DNA of 64,000 nt, from the NCBI RefSeq assembly GCF_964340395.1, contig NC_135569.1, forward strand, positions 4,384,040 to 4,448,039, written 5' to 3'. A program made the translations under genes and the position numbers. The notes under the pieces were generated by a model. That model saw nothing but the letters and a program-made list of their open reading frames with translations, was not told where the DNA came from and did not search any database. Origin of the DNA: Glandiceps talaboti (lineage: Eukaryota > Hemichordata > Enteropneusta > Spengelidae). How positions within the stretch are numbered: position 1 is the stretch's first letter; each line of letters begins with the position of its first letter. Below are positions 1 through 27,014 of this stretch, piece after piece.

Positions 1-957
1 TAACCAGCAGGCAATAAATGTTAAATATATATGTGTGTGTCATTTTCGCATGCAGTATTATTCTGTTCACTGACTTTAGTCAATATTGGTACATCGGTTA
101 AATGTGAGATCAGTAGTTCACTGCAGGATAAAAAAAGATTATAAATTGGTTTAGTTAGGCCTAAGACCCACCCCCACCCCCACCCACCACCCCTTTTCTA
201 CCATAATTGGCCAAAATAAAATTGTCGCATTCCGTATGTAGTAGTATATAATGCTATGCTATATGAATACAAAGCCAGAGGGGAAAATATTTCTTTTATT
301 GAAACTTTTAATGTAATTTAGTGCTATGCATTTACTATGGTGAAAGCTATTCCATTTCATGACATATTTTAGAAATATTTTTCTTCAGGGGTACAAAACA
401 GATTCCATAGTTTTTGTATGATGAGAATTAACCCCCCCCCCCCTTAACCCCAAACTAAAAGAATGTTTTATCCTACATTGTTCGACTATTGACCTCAGCC
501 CTTAAACATAATAACCATTGACCTCAGCCCTTACACATTATAGCTCACTTACATTATAAGTAATTGGTATTCAGTCTCAAAAGGAAATTAATAAATAAAC
601 AATTTCATTAATTCTAGGTCACCCAGATTAATCTTTACAGTGTATGAATTGAGGCACTACTCCAGTATTAATTGTCATACTTGATGATTACTGGTCGCAA
701 TATTTATAGTTTCTCTCACATCTCTACTTTTGTGCAGCACCATTGATGAATGTGAACTGAATGGCTCAGGTCCAGACCATAACTTCTCAGTATATACAAT
801 GCTTTTCCCATAAGCACAATGTTTTCCCAGAAGCGAGCCAAAGCTATTAAATGAATTATCAAGATCAGTGAGCCTGATCACAAGGTTTCATGTTGAGATG
901 GACACTAAAAGGACAACTCACAAATACACTTACACCGTGTGGGCTCCTTATTTTGTT

Positions 958-1545
<588 letters not shown>

Positions 1546-1975
1546 GAAGACTACAGCCCGCTTCTTGTAAATCCACTGTAAATTGTTTCCTGTTCATTTT
1601 TCATTTTTAACTGTACATTCATAATTTGACAATTTTGAGAAGTTCTAAAACAAAGCAATATTTTACACAAATCATAGTAGTGAATATTATGTCAGATATT
1701 AAGATGTTACAGAACATCTAGATCTCAGTATGCTAGGTACTTGGACACTGTACCACATGGCAATGACCTCCACATGGAGAGTTATTGGCTACACCGTAAT
1801 GGAAGTCGACAAGGGTCAAAATCCTCAAAACTGACAATCCCATGTAGTCACAATTACCCTGACCTGCCAATGTGGCCTCACACTCTCAACCTTCCCTCCT
1901 CCCCCCCCCCCCACACTCCACAGGGTGGAAGTGAAGACCCGAGTGTCAGAGTCGGAGCAATAGAGACTATCCTCA

Positions 1976-2095
1976 TTAGCCTCCATTTCGATTAAGCAAA
2001 TTATAAATAAGCCTCCGTTTCGATTATGCAAATTGAGACGAACCTCCTTTCGATTATACAAATTATAAATGATCCTGCATTTCGATCATGCAAAC
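1976..2095. repeat. short tandem repeat, about 34-bp units
   Basis: Four units of CCTCCATTTCGATTATGCAA plus ATTATAAATAAG. Confidence 0.75.
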
Positions 2096-3062
2096 TATTT
2101 CACTGTTACCTAGGTTACAAATACGCGATGATTTTCATGTCATGATCTAATAAACATCTCGGAGGGAATCATATATAGTAACATATTAGAAGCTTATAAA
2201 CATGTTGGATTTCATTGCGTGATTGATAGTGTCTGCACATTCCCCGGGGTGTCTAAATAAGAAAGTAGTTATCGTTCGCAATAAACCATTATGAACGGGA
2301 TGACACATGAGTAAGTGGGCCATTGGCCTTAAATAGTATTCCACAGATACATCTCAATAGATGAAAACAATGAATTGATGTATAAGTTGTTTTCAAATGA
2401 CAGAATTTGTCTTGCAGACGTATTTTAAAAACTTGGATAGCCAGACAATTCCCACAACTTAAAGCCTAAAAATGCTGTATGAAACAAGGAATTGATGTAT
2501 GAGTGGTTTTCAATTACAGAGTTCGTCAGGTAGACAGGCTGCTATCAAAATTTACAACATGACTTTGGCAAGAAATACCAACATTTTAATTTATTCATCT
2601 GCTAACGGCAATGCATAAACTTATTTTTCAAGCAATTTTAATAAAATGTAACAAATATATTACATAAACACAATACAAATACAAGTATGAGATACCCAAA
2701 AACAAGAAATATTGCAGCCTAAAACATTACACAATTCCAGAATCGAGACAATATAAACATATTCATTACTCACTTGGGTTCTCCTTCATTGATAGAAGCC
2801 AACGGAGAGTGAAATATGAACCGTGTCACTGCAATTAGATTATTCTACATAATTAACTAACTCTTACTGAAATTGTTACAAGTTATTGTCTGACATGACA
2901 AAAATCTTGTCAACATTAATGCATTTTTTACGTGATCGTGAGCTACCATACTCTGGGCTGATTGTCGACAAATACGACAGCAGCCTAAAAGAAAGTACTC
3001 GTTCAACTTGTTAATGTTACACTACATATTATTTTGGCGGCGATCTGGTAGGATATTTGTAC

Positions 3063-3655
3063 ACCAGAAAAAGTAGCAATGTTGGTAAGATTTTGGTTGA
3101 GTCAGACTATCGAACATGGCAGTAGCAATGTCAATACGATTTTTGAAGCGCCGGACGATAAAAATGAAGACTGTTGGTACGATTTCTGTCGAACCAGACG
3201 ATTAAATGTAGCAATGTTAGTAAGATTTTGTTGAGTTTGACGATAAAATGTAGCAACGTCAGTAAGATTTTGTTGAGCCAGACGATAAAATATAGCAATG
3301 TTGGTTACATTTTGTCGAGCGAGACGATACAATGTAGCAATGCCAATAAGATTTTGTTGAGTCAGACGATAAAATGTAGCAACGTCAGTAATATTTTGTT
3401 GAGCCAGACGACAAAATGTAGCAACGTTGGTTACATTTTGTCGAGCGAGGCGATACAATGTAACAATGCCAATACGATTTTGTCCAGCCAGATGCTAAAA
3501 TCCACATATTTGTGACGTACAAGACGGTAAAATGTAGAAACCTCAGTGAGATATTTTGTCGAGTCACTAAATGGAAAGCAGTGAATATTGGGAAAATTTT
3601 TGTCGAGTCAGACGACGTTCTGTTGTGGCTTTTATTGTACAGTAATGAAAGGGAT
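3063..3655. repeat. tandem minisatellite, period about 42 bp, of the TIR-monomer family
   Basis: About 12 units with the core GACGATAAAATGTAGCAATG and TTAGTAAGATTTTGTTGAGC. A variant (GTTGGTTACATTTTGTCGAG) recurs at 3299 and 3425, exactly three units apart, so part of the array has a 126-bp higher-order repeat. Open frames across it on both strands are by-products of the periodicity. Confidence 0.85.
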
Positions 3656-4808
3656 CCCACTAGGCGATAATTTCTACCTGGAGATACATTCTTGCACTAA
3701 TCCATACTCATTATTATAACAGTTCTGTATGAAATATATCTTTCAAAGTAAAGAGCAGTATGTCGTTCCCATTTATTGAGTATACTATAGCTCAATACCC
3801 ACTAGGTAATTCAAAGTCAGTTTTATTTATGTCGTAAACCCGATAAGATAATACATGAAAGCTTCGCCAATCAAACGATTTATAGTGTTCACCAACCACT
3901 CATGCCTATGATTGATTGAATGCACGTCCATAATTTCCATGCAACGCGGGTGGGTGGGGGGGGGGGGGTAATTGTGTTGTGTTTGGGTAATTATACTTGT
4001 TCATAACAATTTCCTTGTGTTTATATGTATGTAAAATGTGTATGATCACACAGAGTTTACTCTATAAAGAAGTTCTACGTTCTATCTCAATCATTTCCGT
4101 TTTCCCTTAATCGCTCTATTTTTGGGGCAGAGTCTAATAATAGACCCCTTTTCCTTCAAAAGGAGAAGTGAAAGACGCCGTGTGGTACCAGTACATTTCC
4201 TTTCATGACATGTTTACTTTAATAAGTTCCTAGGTTACATAAAGATACAAAAATAGCTGGCTTGGATCACGAAATACATTAATTACAAATACATTTGTAT
4301 GTAACGTTGTTCACGATTTTCAGAATGGTTGCCTTGACAAATAAATAGAAGTCAGAAATTGAATAATGATGATGGAAACATCTATCACATATTTGTGCCA
4401 CACACACAGTTACTTTTCCTTTGGATAGGTTATAAATTCCGAGGCTGCTGTCCATCTTGATGTAATGTGCCGCCAAAACGTAATTGCAATTCAGTACTGT
4501 CGTGACGTGGTCATCAGGACACCATATGCTGTAGTCTTTGAAATCACTTCTAGTATAAACGGTTTGTCAACTAGACAGACGAGGTTTACAGAATCTAATG
4601 TTTGTGTGTAATTACCATACATGAACTATTATGGAAAAGAATTGTTTACAGCCTTTGAAGGACGATCGTGTAGTTTAGATTGGATGAGGTATCAAGTTAA
4701 GTTAGACTGGCATCAAGGTTTTACAGCTAAAACTGACAGTGTTTGCCAGACGATTTTATGTAATACATACATTTAGGATCATAATTGGTTATTTTGCAAG
4801 GTTTTTAG

Positions 4809-4980
4809 GTGTGTGTGTATGTATGTATGTGTGTATGTATGTATGTATGTATGTATGTATGTATGTATGTATGTATGTATGTATGTATGTATGTATGTAT
4901 GTATGTATGCATGTATGTATGTATGTATGTATCTATGTATCTATGTATCTATGTATCTATGTATGTATGTATGTATGTAT
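4809..4980. repeat. TATG microsatellite
   Basis: (GT)n leading into (TATG)n with TATC variants at the right. Confidence 0.97.
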
Positions 4981-5077
4981 TTTTTAGGTTATTGTTTTAG
5001 TAGACATAATAACAATACTTGTATTGCTGAACACAGCATGATTGTCATTGAGGGGAATGCTCTGTATTTAGTTAATT

Positions 5078-5285
5078 ATGTAAACACCAACAGCATGCAC
5101 TCTACTGCTATTACAATAGACGCATAGTAGACTTGAAATATTGTACATGTTTCAAATATCCAACTTTACAGACAGACCATACAGTGAAACACTTTCACAG
5201 TGAGAGGTCAAATTCTGCAATCTTTATTGTGTTTATCTTAACGTGAAGAATTGCAGCCCGCATGTCTCACTAAACTTGATATCAC
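5078..5285. repeat. dispersed repeat family 6, copy B
   Basis: ATGTAAACACCAACAGCATG, CACTTTCACAGTGAGAGGTC and TCTCACTAAACTTGATATCA match copy A without the microsatellite. Confidence 0.6.
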
Positions 5286-5404
5286 ATTTAATCAAAACTA
5301 CATGCTTAGGCTGTTACGGCTGTAGCGTCCTGGCAATTTGTTTTTTTAAATTACTGGTCTACCTTCCATATAGGAATGTACAGAACAACACATTGTATTA
5401 CTGT

Positions 5405-5506
5405 TATACAGCTGAGCACAACAGGGTTGTGTAATTGAGGAGATAGTTTTATTTCCATTACATCAGTTCCCTCAATTACAATCCTCGTGTGTTCAGCTGT
5501 AAAACT
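5405..5506. repeat. foldback, about 38-bp arms
   Basis: TACAGCTGAGCACAACAGGG...GTAATTGAGG is mirrored by CCTCAATTACAATCC...GTTCAGCTGTA. The arms are imperfect, with a spacer of about 25 bp. Confidence 0.6.
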
Positions 5507-6723
5507 GATGTTATCACTATCAAGTAAAACAACAACCTCATTTCACCAAACTGATCAGCTTTGATCGTAAATGCATAGCTCTGTATAGTATATGTTAGCA
5601 AAATTCTTTCTATCACTCGATATGAAGCTAGGAGAACTATAGTCTCGATATCACTGTATACATAATATTCCTGAAATAGGTATGTAAAATGGAGGATACG
5701 ACTTTTCAGTTATTTTTATTTCATATCGCAATTAATTAATGGCTTGAGAAGCGCCCACGCTTGGCCGCTAACAATGTTATCAGTCATAGAAATACACTAT
5801 GTTAATCACCACATGTATTTTAGGCGAAGCTGTACTGAGAGAGCTATTGCCTCCACGTATGATGACGTCACTATGTCTGCCTCAGGAATGTATTCATTTT
5901 GTCTAATCAGTAAATTACTCTCTTCAAAACACTAATAGATCTCAAATCGTTGCCAGCAAAGACCAACGACTTCATTGCAAACTCATAGATATCAACTAGT
6001 CTTTTTACTTTCAGCTATTTCCAAGATAAATAAGGTTATTTTCAACAGAAATAACCTGTCGACACATTATTAAAAGAAAATTCAAAACCGTGAAACATTC
6101 GTGCTAATGGACGACTTGTTACCATGACGACGGAATGCTTTCCCGTCATGCTTCGTTGAAAAATCAACTGAACGGATAATCAATATTAAATAATTTATTT
6201 CCGTTTCCGTCAGAGCCACGTAGCCTCGACGGAGGCACACGTCACGCCATGCGCATCCACTGTGGTTAACTACTGACTATTAAAACTGCGGTTCAAGCTA
6301 TTCTGCTATACTTAGAAACAATATGCTATCGGCCAACAGCTGTTGAGCTAAGCAAATATTACATTATGGGTTTTCATATTCATCCACAATCATACAATGC
6401 ATCAAACAAAACCCGTCAAACTATGTAAATTTGGCTTTGTCTCCTCGTTTTTATGTAAGAAAAGAAATTATTCTATAATCATTTATCACACGTAGCATGT
6501 AAGTAGTGCCCTGCTAAATCTCTTTGAAAACTTGACATATTTACTAGATATATACAAATACATGCGTACGAATATATTAAACATTCACAGTTTACTTTCT
6601 ATGAAATGATACCCTTACGTGTCGATCGATGCGTATATTTGTTAAACGTGAACGGATATATTTGATTTATATATCCGATCGTATTCAGAGCACACGTAAG
6701 CATAATTGGTTATTTTTTGAGTG

Positions 6724-7055
6724 TACATACATACATACATACATACATACATACATACATACATACATACATACATACATACATACATAACACACACATA
6801 CACACATACATACATACACACATACATACATACATACATACATACATACATACATACATACATACACACACATACATACATACATACATACATACATACA
6901 TACATACACACACACATACACACATACATACATACATACATACATACATACATACATACATACATACATACATACATACATACATACATACATACATACA
7001 TACATACATACATACAAACAAACAAACAAACAAACAAACAAACAAACAAACAAAA
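6724..7055. repeat. compound ACAT/CA/AAAC microsatellite
   Basis: 330 bp of (ACAT)n with CA interruptions, ending in (AAAC)n. Confidence 0.97.
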
Positions 7056-8002
7056 TAATGGGTAATGTAATTGCACAAAATGGCTGTTGCTAACGAGATG
7101 GTCAGATGATTCTACTTTACTCACAATATCTTTGTCAAAGCCACATCTGCAGTGCTCCTTCATTTACCAGGAACTGCCACACACACACACAACTACTCGA
7201 CAAAAATACGAAAACATTGAGTATCAAATCAAAGAGATTTGTGGATTTGTGATGTCACCATGAACCACGTAAACCCTTTCAGGAAATTCTCAAAATGGCT
7301 GAACTCATGTCAAGTGCAGTAGGGCTTCTTTACAATAGTTCAAAGTTGAAATATGTCGTTACAAAGCTGAACAAGCTATCGCTCAAAATCACATTAAGTT
7401 GATAGCAGTAATCAATACAAATGTACTATAAGGACAGAAATGAGCCTGACTGGACCTTTCCTATAAATAAAAAAGTCTCCGTTATTCCCATATAAGTCTT
7501 CCTTGCTGGCTGGCTTGCTTTATTGGTGGTTATTATGCGAGTATGTGAAATGATACCCCGTGTATTAGCTGTCGTATTATATATCATTACGTATATTTGA
7601 TGTGTAGATAAAGGGTTTTAATATCAGACAAACTCTTCATGTAACCGGATTTCTGGATACCTGACACAACCACATACACTAATTCGTTTAATATCAGAAC
7701 TTGTTTTTCATATTCAATTCTCCGGAACACTATTTAAAAATGTCATTTACACTTGCTAATGAAAAAATAACAGTGGAAATAAATAAGCAGATTAAATGGC
7801 CTTGGGACAACAATTATTTTATTAATCAAATTTTACGATTCGCTATCAGAACAAATACGCTAATAAAAATTATATTTTTGGTACACAAAAGAATACTTTT
7901 CAACAGAGTAAAATTGAATTCGCTAATATGTTGACGTTTTACTATTATATTAATGATTTATGGATCAATAATTACCTCTAAATTGGTGTGTGGTGCGTCA
8001 GT

Positions 8003-8003
8003 G

Positions 8004-8050
<47 letters not shown>

Positions 8051-8053
8051 TTT
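8003..8053. repeat. TTTA microsatellite
   Basis: About 12 perfect copies. Confidence 0.95.
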
Positions 8054-8152
8054 GAAATATCTGCAGGATTACCCCATTTACAGACACTCAGAAATTGGAA
8101 AAGATAAAAATGCATTCAACATTTTTTTATAATTATGCTCATCATTCTGTGA

Positions 8153-8510
8153 TCTTAATAAAAAATTGTGTGATTCCGATTATGCTCACTTTTAGAATAG
8201 GTAGATTTTTTTCTTTCATATGTGAGTGTCTAGTAGTAGGTAGTTATAATTTCAGTTGTTTTCTATATGGTCTCTGTGTTATTATATTGGTTTCTTCTCA
8301 TCAGATGTACAGCCATTACAGATTGAAAGAACAGTTTTATATTGTCTTTTTTAAGTTGATCTCAGTTTCCGCATCCACTATTTCTTGCACGACTTCACAA
8401 TTTTCACGATTGTATTTTTTTTTCTCGACTACGTAAAAAATGTTAAAGGTCGGCAGTGAAAAACTAGACGGGGTCGAGTAACCGGAACCAAACAATTGTT
8501 TTATTAGCCT
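8153..8510. mobile_element. TIR family 2 MITE, copy B (inverted)
   Basis: Reverse-orientation match to 26068-26413: AATTGTGTGATTCCGATTAT at the left, CATCAGATGTACAGCCATTA and TTTCCGCATCCACTATTTCT inside, CCGGAACCAAACAATTG at the right. An open frame across it is not a gene. Confidence 0.7.
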
Positions 8511-8630
8511 AAGCATGACACGTTACTACTATATTCATCACTGTCCCTGCTTAACTCCTACATTTTTAAAGTTACTTGTGACTTGTTACTATTATTATAG
8601 TCATCATTCTGGATCTGAGGCCCTATTTAA

Positions 8631-9014
8631 CACTTATTGCCTGGTTATGAGGTCACTAGTAGATATATATTACCTGGCTATGAGGTCACTAGTAGACATA
8701 TATTACCCAAAGGGCTGTTATGTAGCAACTATTTCCCTGTGGCTGAAAGCAGAGACAAATAATTGCTACATACCAACACGAAGAGTATTGTCATGTCAAC
8801 TGGTGCCTGAATAAAACCAGGCAATAAGGGTATGATATATGATATATCATATTCTCAAGCACATTTCTTTCCATAGTCAAGGCAAAGCACTGTACATGAA
8901 TATTACCATAGGGAAATACAATATGAACAGTGCCCGTTCTATGCAAATTTAGGTCACTATGGATCACTAGTCCATATGTGCCACAATCTAAGCCAATCAT
9001 ATCTCTAGCATGCA
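8631..9014. repeat. dispersed repeat family 4, copy A
   Basis: The first 200 bp are bounded by inverted CTTATTGCCTGGTTAT and ACCAGGCAATAAG. A CTGGCTATGAGGTCACTAGT unit is tandemly doubled. The remaining 185 bp (to TAAGCCAATCATATCTC) also matches 53655-53822. Confidence 0.65.
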
Positions 9015-9129
9015 CCAACAGATTTTAACCAAACCTGGCACAAAGATATAATACTATAGTACTATCGAATCAAATATGGCCGAATGGCTGACATATCTGT
9101 TTTAAAATTTCACAATTTTCATCATAACT

Positions 9130-9540
9130 TGAGAGGCATAATGCATAGACACACCATCCAAGTGCCTACACATATACTATCAAAATGTGCTTTACCTTGA
9201 CCTTTGACTTGACTTTAACCTTCATATTCAATGTCAAATAGCAAATTGGTCAATAAATTATGAAGTTTTGTATCTACAGACACCATTCAAGTGTCTGCAC
9301 CTATATAGAGAGGTTAGCTCTCAAGCTGGGCGTTCAAGCTGGCCACTAAAGCTTTGACCTTGACCTTACCCTTCAAGGTCAAATGGTAAATTGTTTAATG
9401 TAATTGAAAGATTCATCCCGAGAGACACCATTCAAATGTGTACACCTACAGTTTTAGAAGTATGTTAACTATTCAGACACACTTCTCACCATAACCTTTC
9501 TTTTCAAGATCAAACTTAAAATTGCAGAATAACTGTGTCA
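9130..9540. repeat. about 165-bp tandem units with GACCTTGACCT core
   Basis: Three diverged units, each with AGACACCATTCAA-TGT and CTTGACCTT...TTCAAGGTCAAA. A fragment of the core is also at 48610-48640. Confidence 0.6.
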
Positions 9541-10104
9541 TGCAGTAAACCGTTGGGGGTGGGATGTATTTTATGAAGGCTTGCCATCACTGCGACGCCT
9601 ATAATGAATATGTAATATTACCACTATCTAATTGATGTGTGATACGTCACCATTATAAACAACACTTTGTAGCTAGCTGAATAATATATGTACAGCATGA
9701 CGTTGTTGGATTATCAAAGCTTAAGTTATATCTCACTACATATAACAAAGAGTAGAAAACAGATGTTCTGATGTCCCTGTTTTCAAAACAACTTTGTAAA
9801 AAATAGCACTGACCCTCACCAGCTGGGTAACTCAACTTTATAGAATAACGACGGCTTATATTTTTCACTGTAATCCCCACTTGTCAATTTTTAAATATGG
9901 ACTGATTTAACAGCAAACATACTTGTACACTGAGTTATTATTGAACTCGATTCTGATAATTACTTAGTGATAGGAAAGAATACATCACAACATGCACGTT
10001 AGACTGTCGACAGTCGCTCGCGCCTTTTTTTCCTCCGTTTTATCTAAACTCCGATCCGGCGCAACACTAGGCTAATCGCAAACTGATATCGAGGGCCGAA
10101 GGCC

Positions 10105-10229
<125 letters not shown>

Positions 10230-10939
10230 CCTGATGATGCTCTGTTAACAGAGCAAAGGCTACTTAGAAGTATAGTTGGATGGAAACACTTTGAATTGCT
10301 TTATTGAGACCGTCTATTTTTCGTTTGAGTTAGTTTTTATTTGCTGGTATATCCAGTGTGTTAATGTTAAATGTTAGTGATGTATGTGCGTCCGTGTGTA
10401 TCTATTTTGTGCCTGTGTGTGTCTCTATTGTATGTGAGCGTGTGTGTGTAATCGTTTTATTTGTATGTAAAAATGTTATTATTTCGAAAGGTAATATTAC
10501 CAAAGAACATTGACCACCATTAGGAAGTGTCCTTGTAGCCTATAAAGTATGACAAGAGATATACATCACTGTACTGACCACACTACACACATTGTATCTG
10601 CTTACGTCTGAGTGGGTATCAGTTACAACTAGGCTATTTTTATCTGACAGAGTTTATTTATAGGAGAAAATGGTTTATTATTATGATTCACCCGTCTGTA
10701 CTGAAGCAACCCCCAAAACAGTTTCAAATTCTACCACGTAGTATAGTCGATGCTACAGGCAGATGCTGAATTCTGTCTTTGTCAATAACTGCTAAATAAT
10801 GCATTTATATGACTCAATGAAGCTTGTTATAAGACAATCGATCATCTAGATACTCTAATGCATTACTGCCTTCATAACATAGTGATATATTATCTTAAAG
10901 TATCAGAACAACACGAGCTTGCCCGATGTTACAGAGATA

Positions 10940-11036
10940 GTTAAAGTATTATGCGGCTCTGAAATAAAAGTGTTTAACTTTTGCTTTTACTTTGTTCAGG
11001 AAAACTCAACCCCGCTCTTGGTTAAAATCAAGGGTG
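10940..11036. repeat. dispersed repeat family 7, copy A
   Basis: GGCTCTGAAATAAAAGTGTT ... AACTCAACCCCGCTCTTGGT matches 42268-42361. In the same frame both read EIK-x2-NFC-x-YFVQ-x-NS-x-P-x3-VKI. Not a recognised domain. Confidence 0.5.
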
Positions 11037-11826
11037 AGGGGGAAATCATGGGTCACGGTGTACGATTTTTAAAGAGAGGGGTCAAGCTTAAGCCATATTC
11101 AGAACGCACCTTGAAAATATTGTGAATGCACTATGTTTTTAAAGATATGTGCGTTATTTTTATTCACTTTCACTTATCAGGACAGAGTTAGCATCGATCT
11201 GAACATAGTTGGAATTGACATACGGGTCTTTCTATGGATCTTCTTTTAAAACATATTGTCGACTACTTATATTGTTACACAATTACAATAACGCATTTAA
11301 CGGAAATTACGAAACAAGGCCCGTGCGTCACTTCCGCTTAAGTGAATGTGATTGAAACCGACGCATTTATCTCATTTAACGTCTAAGGTTTTATTAAACA
11401 TAGTGAATTAACAAACACTTCCCGAAGTTTGACTCAAAAATTCCAAAACGTGACAAATTATCAACCCTGAAGATCTTAACCATTCATCTTAGCAAAACAA
11501 AGTCTAGTCCCTGGATCGAGGTCAGTGTCCCAGGTTAATTCGCAGTGTCGTGTGAACTGCATAATAGGACAGAGAAAAATGATGCCCTTTATAGCTGCAC
11601 TTCATCAACAACAACCTGATAAGTATGACGTTGAAATATTCTAGAAATCTGAAGTAAGACGAAGTGTACTTTCACTTTGTTAAATAACCATAATATTTTC
11701 AATGTTTTTTAATTGGAGGTTGAGCACTAAACTAACATCAGATGTGGAGTGTGTAAGGTCTTTGACATCCATTAGCGAACTATTTACATTCCTACTCAAT
11801 AAGACTCAAAAGAAGTATTTTGTAGT

Positions 11827-11937
11827 ACGTAGAACAAGGCTAGAGGGAGCCGTTTTTATTTATAACAGTTCCTCAGTACCTTACAGTGAATAGAACAAGG
11901 ATAGAGGAACTATTTCTGTCTAGAACAGTTGGACAGT
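11827..11937. repeat. tandem duplication, about 65 bp
   Basis: AGAACAAGGCTAGAGG...AACAGTTCCTCAGTA is followed by AGAACAAGGATAGAGG...AACAGTTGGACAGTA. Confidence 0.6.
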
Positions 11938-12049
11938 ATGTTGCCTGTAAGATACAACGTATCATGCTGTTGTACAGTTACAACTATAGGTAGAGTGGTC
12001 AAATAGTTGTATGTTTCTGAGATATACGTCATTAATTATGATACTGGCA

Positions 12050-12103
12050 CGCACACACATACATACATACATACATACATACATACATACATACATACAT
12101 ACA

Positions 12104-12135
<32 letters not shown>

Positions 12136-12153
12136 CATACATACATACATACG
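12050..12153. repeat. ACAT microsatellite
   Basis: About 25 units, one interruption. Confidence 0.97.
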
Positions 12154-13125
12154 CTTCTTATCAATAAGTCCTGTTTATCCTTCTAATTTGAGACCATATG
12201 GATTGCCTACATGCTTACTCTGTACATGATTCTTTGTCACTCTTCATTTCTCAATCTTAGACAAATTCATTTAACATAATTATGTACTGATTTGTACTGA
12301 AGGTTAAATAATGCAAACCTATCAATGTCTTTAGTACAATTCTCACTTATTTCTACGCAGGAAAGCAACAATCATGTTGCATTGCATAATATTGGTTTAT
12401 GAAGTCAAATTCAAACTTAATTATGAGATACTAAAATATTAATTCTCGTTGATTCGTTTTATAAAGTGTTAATGAAATGAAGACGAAAATATATCATCAA
12501 TATAGTTTTCAGCGGTGATTTTGTTTCTGTTGACTCAGTAATAGTAATATGTATCAAACCAAGTTGTGGTTACGCATGCGCATGTGAGCAGTAGTAAGGG
12601 CAAATACTGTTGATTTATTTCGACACTTCTTTGAGTATTCCAGTAGATAAGGCACAAAAACATGTTATTTGAGAGATTGTTACAGTCTGTAATGGTGCGA
12701 GGATAAAAAGAAAAGAAAACTACTTAGATGGAGTCTGTGAAAATTATCACTTGAGTGGACATGTTTTATGGTTTTAACATTACAGTTATATTTTATGTGG
12801 TATTAATAAAATCTCATAACTCGGCTATAAATGGATGACAATAAATATGAAATGGACCATAACATATTTTAAGTATTCACGACAGCTTGCGTTCCGATGA
12901 GATCAAACGTAGAGTGTCAAGCAGCCATTGCTTCTCACGTTCGATTACCCAAATACTGACGTATGGTATCAATACTTATGTCGTCAAATGTAACGAGCTA
13001 TAACGTCATTCCAAATATTAATAACACGCGTATACATAGCTTATTGGTCTAAAGTGGTATAATAACTAGCCATTATAACTTTATATTTGCTGAAACATAG
13101 ATACATATATACAACACTATATAGA

Positions 13126-13142
13126 CAGGCAAGCAGATACAC

Positions 13143-13197
<55 letters not shown>

Positions 13198-13404
13198 TGC
13201 ACGCACACATACACACCTACGTCCCTACCTACCTACCTACCTACCTACCCACCCACCCACAAATCCACCCAATTACCTACCCTCCCACCTACAAACACAT
13301 ACATACGTACATACATACATACATACATACATACATACATACATACATACATACATACATACATACATACATACATACATACATACATACATACATACAT
13401 ACAC
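13126..13404. repeat. compound AGAC / CTAC / ATAC microsatellite
   Basis: (AGAC)n at 13146-13196, (CTAC)n and (CCAC)n at 13220-13260, (ATAC)n at 13300-13404. Confidence 0.96.
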
Positions 13405-13954
13405 ACAATATGTAGTTTGCGTGTGTGATTGAATTCATATCTTAAGCAACCAATTAAATGACGGATACATCAGTCAATCAAGTGAATAATTTTCAAGTCT
13501 TTCAGATCTACAGACAAATGCCTTGAGAAATGTCAATGATATCGAACGATCATATGAAGACATAACGTCTACTTAATACTACTACAGTATTAACCCAGAC
13601 AGAGAGACTTAAGATTAGGAAAGAGTTATAACATACCCGACTGAAATATCTACAATTGAACTACCCAAATTAACTCAAATTTTCTAAAGAATGACAGGAT
13701 GTAGAAAGCACAGACATCTTTTTTACTTCAGCTCTATTATCACGTTCTTGTATGGTTTTATTTAGAAGCATCGTCACAGTAATTAAATTCCAATTCCGCC
13801 CCAATATATCATATTTTTCACTCAAGTGAAGGCATACATTTGAATTGCGGAGCATAAATATAATTTTCCACTCTTTGTCAATAAAAAAAAGTCGTCATCG
13901 TAATTTATATCGTCAAAGGTGACTAATGAGATGTTTTTTTTTCTTTTCAAACAG

Positions 13955-26684
<12,730 letters not shown>

Positions 26685-27014
26685 TACAAGTAACTCTTGT
26701 TTTTCAAGTGCGTTATTTACAATATTGCAGAAATGTAATATTCAGACGATTTTGAGTGAAAATGTCGATGCCATCAGTCGTATATTAGTAAAAGATAGAC
26801 AAAGTACCATATCAGGGAGAGGTGATACACAGTTTGGGTGGGATTACTTTATAAATATGCACGACAGTCGTGTCTATCTGCACCTCGATATGCTTCAGAA
26901 GATAATACATTATCGGTACAGCTATACCGTTTCATCAGGTGATGAATAACAAATTGAAAGTTATTTTGAATTTTTTTATTCATAAAACAACTCTGCTACG
27001 TTTTCCTACTTGAA

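Noticed and set aside
3102-3515. Open frames of 113-118 codons on both strands with repeated peptide units
   Set aside because: They lie entirely in the 42-bp minisatellite, whose period is a multiple of three, so a frame stays open without coding.
3063-3655. Regular 42-bp repeats considered as a CRISPR array
   Set aside because: The genome is animal, the repeats are contiguous without unique spacers, and there are no cas genes.
6642-7163. Long open frames on both strands rich in Tyr-Val-Cys-Met or His-Thr-Tyr-Ile
   Set aside because: Tetranucleotide repeats without stop codons give open frames in several phases on both strands. The same kind occurs at every TATG/CATA, CT and GACA array here, with no splice context or family signature.
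8095-8436. 113-codon open frame
   Set aside because: It coincides with an inverted copy of TIR family 2, and the related copy at 26068 does not preserve the frame.
9180-9400. GACCTTGACCT sites considered as nuclear-receptor response elements
   Set aside because: They recur as part of a 165-bp tandem repeat, so the repeat explains them better than regulation does.
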